Assembly: GCA_958421655.1 (NCBI GenBank)
Contig: CATZMG010000008.1
Span: forward strand, 1-41,808
DNA length: 41,808 nucleotides
DNA from: an uncultured Collinsella sp.
GTDB taxonomy: Bacteria > Actinomycetota > Coriobacteriia > Coriobacteriales > Coriobacteriaceae
Direction of reading: 5' to 3'
The notes beneath the pieces are model-generated. The model saw nothing but the letters and a program-made list of their open reading frames with translations. It had not been told where the DNA came from and searched no databases. Below are positions 31,841-38,887 of this stretch, in pieces. Positions within the stretch are counted from its first letter, which is position 1. Each line of letters opens with the position of its first letter. The translations under genes were made by a program, and so were the position numbers.

Positions 31841-33565
31841 GTGGACGAGGAAGCAAGCATCATCCTGGGGGATGCCATCGCCTTTTGCCAGCGCGACGGC
31901 CAAGATGCACGCCTCATCAACATGCTGGGGCAATCGCGCGCCATAAGCCTGACCGAAGATACGCTCACGATCGAGGCCCCCTCGCGCTTTGCCATCGCGC
32001 AGCTCAAAAAGCATCAGCCGACTATTGAGGCCTATCTGGAAGAAATCGCCTTTGCACCGATTGCTCTCGACATCGTGGCACCGCAAGGCGCCGCAGCGGA
32101 ATCCGCTGCCACGACGGCGCCCGCCACGGCTCCCGCCGCTTCCCCGGCGGTGCCGGCCTCCGCAGGCGACGCACCGACGATCGAGCACCAGCACAGCGAT
32201 GTTTCCCGTGAAACCATGGCACCGTTGCCGACCGCGGCGGCGACGTCAACGAACGTACCCGTCACGCACATGCCCATCGCTCACGACGCAGCGGCGGGCG
32301 CGGATTCGGGCATTGCAATCAAAAACACGCTCTCGGCCGATGATTTTCGTCGCATGATGAACCAGATGAAGGGCGGAGCGCCGACTAAACCCACGCAAGC
32401 TGCGACCCCCACTTCACCCATGCCAGCACCGACCGTGCCGGCCGAGCAGAATACGGATGGAGCCCCGCTCGCCGCGAACTCAAAATTTACCTTTGAGAAC
32501 TTTGTCTACGGCCCCGAGAACAGCCATGCCTATCGCTCGGCACTCAAGTTTGCCGCCCTCGCTGACGAGCGCGGCACGTACACATCACTGTTCATCTACG
32601 GCAAATCGGGCCTGGGCAAGACGCACCTGCTACTTGCCATCAAAAACGAGCTCGCCGAGAAGTCGCCCGAGATCAAGGTCAAGTATGCCAACTCCCAGGC
32701 ATATCTGGACGACCTGATGACCGAGTTCGACCGTCAAAAGAAAAGCAACGCTCCCATCATGCAGGCGTACCACGGCGTGGACGTGCTCATCATCGATGAC
32801 ATCCAAAACATCATCGGCAAGCGCGCGAGCGTGGACTACTTTTTCCAGCTCATGGACGAGTTCATCCGCAACAACAAGAAGGTCGTCATCGCGGCAGACC
32901 GCGCCCCCAAGGACCTGAGCATGGACGAGCGTCTGACCAGCCGCTTCAACGCCGGCATGCTCTGCCTGGTCGCAGAGCCCAGCTACGAGATGAAATACAA
33001 GATCTTGCAGCGCTATTACGAGAACACCATCGTCGCCGCTCCCGAGGCAGGCGACGACTCGCTGCTGGTGGCCTATGGGGGCGACGGCGGGCACCTGACC
33101 GACGAGCACTTTAAACACATGGCCGAGGTCTCGGGCACCAACATCCGCGAACTCGAGAGCTTTTGCGAGCGCTGCGCCGGCGAGGCGGGCGACCGCGAGC
33201 GCGAGGGCGGAGAACTCACCTTTGACGATATCGACGCCATCGCCAGCCAGTACTTCGACACATCGGCCAAAAAGATCAACGTGCAAACGGTTCAGTCCGT
33301 CATCGAAGAGCAGTACGGCGTGACGCACGAGGAGCTCATCGGCCCGCGTCGCAACGCCAATATCGCCAAAGCACGCCATATCGCTATCTACCTGGCCATC
33401 GAGATGTGCGAGATGACGACCACGGCGGTGGGCGCCGAATTTGGCAACCGCAACCACTCGACCGTCAGCACGAGCTACAAAAAGGTCCAGAAGATGATCC
33501 AGGAAGACCGCACCGTCACCGAAGATCTCAAATCGTTGCGCGATAAAATTACACTGCGCTCGTAG
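31841..33565 (+). CDS. dnaA: Chromosomal replication initiator DnaA
   Basis: AAA+ initiator that binds DnaA boxes and opens the origin. The 574 residues are long for the family (usually about 450-500). Most of the extra length is an Ala/Pro/Thr-rich domain II (about 80-205). The AAA+ core starts at FTFENFVYG, with Walker A YGKSGLGKTHLL (about 253-264) and Walker B VDVLIIDDIQNI. Domain IV ends in LIGPRRNANIAKARHIAIYLA and FGNRNHSTVSTSYKKV. The last motif is usually GxRDHTTV; here Asn538 replaces the Asp that contacts box bases. The GTG start has GGAG five bases upstream. A parS-like sequence lies inside domain II. Confidence 0.97.
   Translation: MDEEASIILGDAIAFCQRDGQDARLINMLGQSRAISLTEDTLTIEAPSRFAIAQLKKHQPTIEAYLEEIAFAPIALDIVAPQGAAAESAATTAPATAPAASPAVPASAGDAPTIEHQHSDVSRETMAPLPTAAATSTNVPVTHMPIAHDAAAGADSGIAIKNTLSADDFRRMMNQMKGGAPTKPTQAATPTSPMPAPTVPAEQNTDGAPLAANSKFTFENFVYGPENSHAYRSALKFAALADERGTYTSLFIYGKSGLGKTHLLLAIKNELAEKSPEIKVKYANSQAYLDDLMTEFDRQKKSNAPIMQAYHGVDVLIIDDIQNIIGKRASVDYFFQLMDEFIRNNKKVVIAADRAPKDLSMDERLTSRFNAGMLCLVAEPSYEMKYKILQRYYENTIVAAPEAGDDSLLVAYGGDGGHLTDEHFKHMAEVSGTNIRELESFCERCAGEAGDREREGGELTFDDIDAIASQYFDTSAKKINVQTVQSVIEEQYGVTHEELIGPRRNANIAKARHIAIYLAIEMCEMTTTAVGAEFGNRNHSTVSTSYKKVQKMIQEDRTVTEDLKSLRDKITLRS
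32200..32215. other. parS-like sequence within dnaA
   Basis: TGTTTCCCGTGAAACC has two differences from the canonical parS. It encodes DVSRET in the poorly conserved domain II of DnaA, where the protein tolerates change. Confidence 0.5.
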
Positions 33566-33803
33566 GGAAATAGAGACACCTGTTGAAAACTTGTCGAAAC
33601 CACGGGCATAAGGTGTCTAAAACCCAACCCACGATGATGAAAAGTTTTGCGCAGGTTTTGAACGTGGAAAACCACCCCCGTTGCACACAGGTTGCTGTCG
33701 ATTCTCTTTCTGGGTCTGACCTGCGTCTTTGGGAGTAATCAACAGTTTCGTCAGTGCTATTACTATTATTAAGATATTTATATCTATAGAAAGGTATTAA
33801 AAG
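33566..33803. other. Origin unwinding region between dnaA and dnaN
   Basis: The 238-bp non-coding spacer has a box TGTTGAAAA at 33581-33589, then TTGTCGAAA (33591-33599), a near-box CGTGGAAAA (33664-33672), and TAATCAACA (33736-33744). Thirteen bases on is CTATTACTATTATTA (33757-33771), five triplets matching the DnaA-trio pattern of B. subtilis in the same orientation. AT-rich sequence runs to about 33800. Box, trio, AT-rich order is what a DnaA opening site needs. The dnaN ribosome site (AAAGG) lies at its end. Confidence 0.75.
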
Positions 33804-34907
33804 ATGAAGTTCACCGTCAGCCAGAGCTCGCTTACACAAGCCATCGGCGTCGTTATGAAGGGTGTCGCTTCGGCATCCACCCTCCCCATCCTGTCGGGCG
33901 TGCTCGTTAAGGCCCAAGACGGCATCTTGGAATTCCAGACCTCTAACTACACCATCTCGATCCGTCATCGCATCGCGGCGCATGTCGAAGAAGAAGGCGA
34001 GATGGTTATTCCCTGTAAGATGCTCTCCAATATCACCAAGACCCTCCCCGATGCCCCGGTCACCTTTGAGCTGTCCGAGCGCCAGGTGCTGATTGGTTGC
34101 GAGAAGAGCTCATTCCGCCTGAACACGCTCGATGCCAATGACTTCCCCGAGTTTCCGGCCTATGCCATCGAGAGTGCCGTGGAGCTGCCGACCGATGTCT
34201 TGTCCGAAATGGTCGGCCGCGTGTGGCGCGTCACCTCGACCGACAAGGCTCGCCCCATCCTGGGCGGCGTGCACATGAAGGTCGAGAACAACACCGTACG
34301 CCTGGTGGCGACCGATTCCTTCCGCTTGGCCGTGTGCGACACGCAGGTCGAGACCTCGACCCTCGAGGGCTCCTTTGAGCTCAACGTTCCGGCTGACGCC
34401 TTTAACGACGCGCTGAACATCATGGCCAGCCAGGCGACCATCATGATCGGGGCTACCGACACCCAGGTCGTCTTCGAGGCCGGCAACACCACCTACGTGT
34501 CGCGTCGCATCGAGGGCGTGTACCCCAACTACAAGCAGCTCATCCCCGATTCGTGCGTGACGAGCGTCAAGATCGACGTCGCCGCCTTTAACGCCGCCCT
34601 CAAGCGCGTGGCCGTTATCGCGAGCGCCAACCCCGCCGTCAAGTTCGAGATCGATGTCGAGAACGGGCAGATGGGCCTGTCCTCCATTTCCAATGATCAG
34701 GACCTTGCGCAGGAGACGATCGATGTCGAGGCCGAGGGCGAGTCGGGTACCATCGCCTTCAACTACCATTACATCTTCGGCTGCCTCAATGCCCTGTCCA
34801 AGGAGAAGGAGATCACGCTGGAGCTCAAGAGCTACTCGCAGGCGGGCATCTTTAAGTCCTACGATAAGATCAACTACCTGTACCTGGTCATGCCGGTCCG
34901 CATCTAG
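33804..34907 (+). CDS. dnaN: DNA polymerase III sliding clamp (beta)
   Basis: Processivity clamp, 367 residues, the usual length for three clamp domains. Typical sequences are MKFTVSQSSLTQAIGVVMKG at the start, RLVATDSFRLA in the middle, and the closing YLYLVMPVRI that forms the partner-binding pocket. The ATG has AAAGG about nine bases upstream, right after the origin AT-rich stretch. recF follows 9 bp later. Confidence 0.98.
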   Translation: MKFTVSQSSLTQAIGVVMKGVASASTLPILSGVLVKAQDGILEFQTSNYTISIRHRIAAHVEEEGEMVIPCKMLSNITKTLPDAPVTFELSERQVLIGCEKSSFRLNTLDANDFPEFPAYAIESAVELPTDVLSEMVGRVWRVTSTDKARPILGGVHMKVENNTVRLVATDSFRLAVCDTQVETSTLEGSFELNVPADAFNDALNIMASQATIMIGATDTQVVFEAGNTTYVSRRIEGVYPNYKQLIPDSCVTSVKIDVAAFNAALKRVAVIASANPAVKFEIDVENGQMGLSSISNDQDLAQETIDVEAEGESGTIAFNYHYIFGCLNALSKEKEITLELKSYSQAGIFKSYDKINYLYLVMPVRI

Positions 34908-34916
34908 CGCTGCGCC

Positions 34917-36023
34917 ATGACCATGTTCGCCCGCGATCTTTCCGTCGCGCACTACCGCAGCTTCGATAGTTATAGCCTTGCCCTGGACGAGGGCGTGACG
35001 ATACTTGCGGGACCCAACGCGGCGGGAAAGACCAATCTCATAGAGGCGCTGCAGCTGCTGACGAGCGGCGCCTCGTTTAGGCATCCGACCGCAGCCGAGC
35101 TCGTCCATGACGGCGTGGGCTCGTGCAAGATCGAGCTGAGGCTCGAGGGCGACGGCCGCGTGCTTGATATGGGATTGAGCGCGGAGGACGGTAAGCGCTC
35201 GTTTAGCCGCAACGGCAAGAGATGCTCTGCCGCCGGTGTGCGCGGGGTTCTGCCGAGCGTGCTGTTTTGCCCCGACCATCTGGACATGGTTAAGCGCGGC
35301 GCCAGTGTGCGCCGCGCCGCCCTCGATGACTTTGGCATGCAGCTGAGCGCACGCTATGCCGATCTTGCGAGCACCTATGGGCGCTGCGTGACCCAGCGCA
35401 ACGCCTTGCTCAAGGAGACCTGGTGCTGTCGCGAGATGCTCGGCGCGTGGAACGATTCGATTGCCCGCGCGGGTTCGGCCCTGCTCGTGCACCGGTTGGC
35501 CCTGCTCGACCGGCTGGCGGGCCATGTGCACACTGCCTACGGGCAAGTGGCGTCAGGTGAGGTCGCCAACGTGACCTATGCGTCCACGCTGGGGGATTTG
35601 CCCCAGGTCGAGGATCGCGAAGAGCTGAAGGGCTGGGCGTACGAGCGCATGCTGGCTGCCCTTGATGAGCACGCCGACGAGGAAATTCGCCGCGGCGTGA
35701 CGTTGGTGGGACCGCATCGCGACGAGATTGAGTTCACCGTGGCGGGTCGCTCCGCCCGTTCATTTGCCAGCCAAGGACAGCAGCGTACGCTGGTGCTGTC
35801 CTGGAAGGTGGCCGAGGTTGCCGTGGCTCGCGATGTCCTGGGCACCGCCCCACTGCTGCTTCTGGACGACGTGATGAGCGAGCTCGACGGCGAGCGTCGC
35901 GGAGCTTTCCTGCGGCTGATCGGCGATGATATCCAGACGGTCATAACTACGACCAACCTGGGGTACTTTACCGATGACCTGCTTGATCGAGCCAAGGTGG
36001 TGAGCATGGGTGAGACGTGCTAA
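34917..36023 (+). CDS. recF: DNA repair protein RecF
   Basis: SMC-like ATPase of the RecFOR pathway that helps load RecA at gaps. The 368 residues show Walker A GPNAAGKTNLIEALQL, the signature SFASQGQQRTLVLSWK, and Walker B LLLLDDVMSELDGERR. The start may be Met1 or Met3; neither has a strong ribosome site. Coupling to dnaN is likely. The 3' end overlaps dciA by 14 bp. Confidence 0.96.
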   Translation: MTMFARDLSVAHYRSFDSYSLALDEGVTILAGPNAAGKTNLIEALQLLTSGASFRHPTAAELVHDGVGSCKIELRLEGDGRVLDMGLSAEDGKRSFSRNGKRCSAAGVRGVLPSVLFCPDHLDMVKRGASVRRAALDDFGMQLSARYADLASTYGRCVTQRNALLKETWCCREMLGAWNDSIARAGSALLVHRLALLDRLAGHVHTAYGQVASGEVANVTYASTLGDLPQVEDREELKGWAYERMLAALDEHADEEIRRGVTLVGPHRDEIEFTVAGRSARSFASQGQQRTLVLSWKVAEVAVARDVLGTAPLLLLDDVMSELDGERRGAFLRLIGDDIQTVITTTNLGYFTDDLLDRAKVVSMGETC

Positions 36024-36573
36024 TTACGAGCGCGAGAGCGAGACAGTCGCCTTCAGTGGATTTTTGAACGCAGAGCGCCAGCGCATCCTGGCGTCCGCGA
36101 CCCCTGAGCGCCGCGCGCAGATGGAGGCTGCCGAGGAGTCGCGCACGGTCTATCGCGCATGGAACGCGGTGTGCTCGGGCACGCGCGAGGGACGGCATGT
36201 GACGGGACTGCGCTACCTGCCCGAGTCCAATGAGCTGCTGGTGTATCTCGACTCGCCCTCGTGGACGCAGGAAATGACGCTGTTGCGCGAGATCATCCGC
36301 GCGCGCATGGAGCGCGCCGGTGCGCATGTGGACGGCCTGGTGTTCAAAACTACCGCGCCCGGTCACACGCCGCCCGCCGCCAAGGAACGCCTGCGCCCGG
36401 CGACGACCGAGCGACCGCCGGCCCCGCACGCCGACCTAAGTGAGGCCGAGCGTACCGAGATCGAGCGCCAAGTGGCGCCCATCGAAGACCAAAAACTGCG
36501 CGAGGCCCTCGAGAACGCCATGAGAGCCAGTGCCGAGTGGGCCAAGGGCGTGCAAAGCAAAAAAGAGCCTTAA
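36010..36573 (+). CDS. dciA: DUF721/DciA-like helicase-loading protein
   Basis: The 187 residues hold a DUF721 domain in the first half (about 40-115), with RAWNAVCSGTREGRHVTGLR and LLVYLDSPSWTQEMTLLRE. The second half is a charged, probably disordered tail. DciA proteins load the replicative helicase in bacteria lacking DnaC or DnaI. The place between recF and gyrB is the standard actinobacterial position. The GTG start lies within recF. A terminator follows. Confidence 0.88.
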   Translation: MRRANYERESETVAFSGFLNAERQRILASATPERRAQMEAAEESRTVYRAWNAVCSGTREGRHVTGLRYLPESNELLVYLDSPSWTQEMTLLREIIRARMERAGAHVDGLVFKTTAPGHTPPAAKERLRPATTERPPAPHADLSEAERTEIERQVAPIEDQKLREALENAMRASAEWAKGVQSKKEP

Positions 36574-36600
36574 ATCGCATCTGGTGGCCTTGTAGAGCCA

Positions 36601-36629
36601 AATACCCTCGTTCCCGAGGGTATTTTTTT
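36601..36629 (+). terminator. Terminator of the dnaN-recF-dciA unit
   Basis: Stem ATACCCTCG/CGAGGGTAT with a short loop, followed by seven T. gyrB therefore probably has its own promoter in the next 50 bp. Confidence 0.9.
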
Positions 36630-36678
36630 ACGATAAACTAGTAAGGCTGTACACATTTTCTTGACTGAAGGAGGACGT

Positions 36679-38709
36679 GTGGCAAACGAAAACGATTACG
36701 ATGGCGGCGAGATTAAGATTCTCGAAGGTCTCGAGGCCGTTCGTAAGCGCCCGGGCATGTATATCGGCTCGACGAGCGCCAGCGGTCTGCATCACCTGGT
36801 GTGGGAGATCGTTGACAACTCCGTCGACGAGGCCATGGCCGGTTTCTGTACCGAGATCCAGGTGACGGTCCACGCCGACAACTCCATCACGGTCGTCGAC
36901 AACGGTCGCGGTATCCCCGTCGACGAGCACCCTGTTAAAAAGATCCCGACGCTCGAAGTCGTCATGACGATCTTGCACGCCGGCGGTAAGTTCGATAACT
37001 CGGCCTATAAGGTCTCGGGCGGCCTGCACGGCGTGGGCATCTCCGTCGTCAACGCACTGTCCAAGCGCGTGGTCGTTCAGGTTCGTCGCGATGGCAACAC
37101 CTACGAGATGGAGTTCTCGCGCGGCAAGACCGTCAAGAAGATGGAAGTCGTGGGCACCTCGGATTCGACGGGCACCACCGTCACTTTCTGGCCCGACGAC
37201 GAGATCTTCGAGACCTGCATCTATGATTTCGATACGCTGCACAACCGTCTGCAGGAGACGGCGTTCCTCAATAAGAACCTCAAAATCGTGCTGACCGACG
37301 AGCGCGAGGCGACTCCCCATGTGGAGGAGTTTTGCTACGAGGGCGGCATCATCGACTTCGTCAAGTTCCTCAACGAGGGCAAGGACGTCCCCGAGGCCTT
37401 TAAGGAGCCCATCTATATCGAGGGCAAATCGGACCCGGACGCGCCTGTGACCAAGATGGGCGAGGTCGAGGTTTCCCTGCAGTGGAATAGCGGCTACGGC
37501 GAGAACGTCATGTCGTTTGCCAACGACATCTACACCCCCGAAGGCGGCATGCACCTTGAGGGCTTCCGCACCGCGCTCACCCGCGTGATCAACGACTACG
37601 CGCGCAAACAGAACCTGCTCAAGGAAAAAGACGCCAACCTGACCGGCGACGATGTGCGCGAGGGCCTTTCGGCCGTTATCTCGGTCAAGCTGCCCGATCC
37701 GCAGTTTGAGGGCCAGACCAAGGCCAAGCTCGGCAGCTCCTATATGCGCGCGCTCACGCTCAAGATCGTGACCGACGGCCTCGCCGATTACCTCGAGGAG
37801 CATCCCAAGCCCGCTCGCGAGATCGTCAAGAAGGCCCAGCAGGCATGCAAGGCCCGCAACGCCGCCCGCAAGGCGCGCGAAGCGACCCGTCGCAAGAGCC
37901 TGCTCGAGACGGCGTCCCTGCCCGGTAAGCTCGCCGACTGCTCGGTGCGCGATGCCGAGCTGACCGAGCTCTTCATCGTAGAGGGTGACTCGGCAGGCGG
38001 TTCAGCCAAGGACGGCCGTCGCCGAGACATCCAGGCGATTCTGCCCCTGCGCGGCAAGATTTTGAACGTCGAACGCGTTGGTGACCATCGCGCGTTCTCG
38101 AGTGACACCATCCAGTCATTGATTACCGCGATCGGCTGCGGCGTCACGACGAGTGCCGGCGACGGCGGCGACTTCGATATCACCAAGGCGCGCTACCACA
38201 AGATCATCATCATGACCGATGCAGACGTCGACGGTGCGCATATCCGCATCCTGCTGCTGACGTTCTTCTACAAGTACATGCGTCCGCTGATCGATGCCGG
38301 CTACGTCTATGTTGCCTGCCCGCCCATCTTTGGCATTAAGGTACGCAACAAGATCCACTACGTGTATCCCAACGGCCGCCAGCCCGAAGACGAGATCCTG
38401 CGCGACACCATCCAGAGTCTGGGCCTGAACCCCGACGGCAACGACGAGGACGGCAAGGCCAAGGACGGCAAGATCACCAAGAAGCGCAAGGGCTATACCG
38501 TCCAGCGCTACAAGGGCCTGGGCGAGATGGACCCCAAGCAGCTTGCCTCGACGACGATGGATCCCAAGACCCGCATCCTGCAGCGCGTGTCGATCGAGGA
38601 TGCCGTGGTGGCGGACCGCGCCGTGCGCGAGCTGATGGGTTCCGAGGTCGGCTATCGCCGCGAGTACATCGAGAAGCATGCACATGATGCACGCTTCTTA
38701 GACGCCTAG
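36679..38709 (+). CDS. gyrB: DNA gyrase subunit B
   Basis: ATPase subunit of gyrase, about 676 residues. The GHKL domain opens with RKRPGMYIGSTS and HHLVWEIVDNSVDEA. The TOPRIM part has EGDSAGGSAKDGRRR, ILPLRGKILNVE and MTDADVDGAHIRILLLT. The C-terminal YKGLGEMDPKQL is preceded by a charged Asp/Lys-rich insertion (NPDGNDEDGKAKDGK). I choose the GTG at 36679, with GAAGGAGG four bases upstream. The frame extends six codons to a TTG that overlaps the ribosome site. Confidence 0.97.
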   Translation: MANENDYDGGEIKILEGLEAVRKRPGMYIGSTSASGLHHLVWEIVDNSVDEAMAGFCTEIQVTVHADNSITVVDNGRGIPVDEHPVKKIPTLEVVMTILHAGGKFDNSAYKVSGGLHGVGISVVNALSKRVVVQVRRDGNTYEMEFSRGKTVKKMEVVGTSDSTGTTVTFWPDDEIFETCIYDFDTLHNRLQETAFLNKNLKIVLTDEREATPHVEEFCYEGGIIDFVKFLNEGKDVPEAFKEPIYIEGKSDPDAPVTKMGEVEVSLQWNSGYGENVMSFANDIYTPEGGMHLEGFRTALTRVINDYARKQNLLKEKDANLTGDDVREGLSAVISVKLPDPQFEGQTKAKLGSSYMRALTLKIVTDGLADYLEEHPKPAREIVKKAQQACKARNAARKAREATRRKSLLETASLPGKLADCSVRDAELTELFIVEGDSAGGSAKDGRRRDIQAILPLRGKILNVERVGDHRAFSSDTIQSLITAIGCGVTTSAGDGGDFDITKARYHKIIIMTDADVDGAHIRILLLTFFYKYMRPLIDAGYVYVACPPIFGIKVRNKIHYVYPNGRQPEDEILRDTIQSLGLNPDGNDEDGKAKDGKITKKRKGYTVQRYKGLGEMDPKQLASTTMDPKTRILQRVSIEDAVVADRAVRELMGSEVGYRREYIEKHAHDARFLDA

Positions 38710-38714
38710 CTTTC

Positions 38715-38801
38715 CCAGGCACCCCATCTTGCCCTTCAGGATTTCGGGCGCCGCACGCAAGGCGCGCGCCCTCATCCTTCAGGGCAACCTGGGGCACCTG
38801 G
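38715..38801. other. Long imperfect hairpin between gyrB and gyrA
   Basis: The 87 bases form an extended stem-loop. CCAGGCACCCCA pairs with TGGGGCACCTGG, TTGCCCT with AGGGCAA, and CGGGCGC with GCGCCC around a small loop. There is no T run. It lies just after the gyrB stop and before the gyrA ribosome site, so it could be an attenuator, processing site or mRNA stabiliser. Confidence 0.65.
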
Positions 38802-38887
38802 AAAACCTAGGAGGGTTATCCGGTGTTCCCGGTAATTCGTCTCCGTGGTAGGGAACTAATGGACCACGCAAACCATGAGGAGGTAAC

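Noticed and set aside
34110..35546. A 478-codon leftward open frame opposite dnaN and recF
   Set aside because: It crosses two certain genes on the other strand and shows shadow-like Ala/Gly/Val/His composition.
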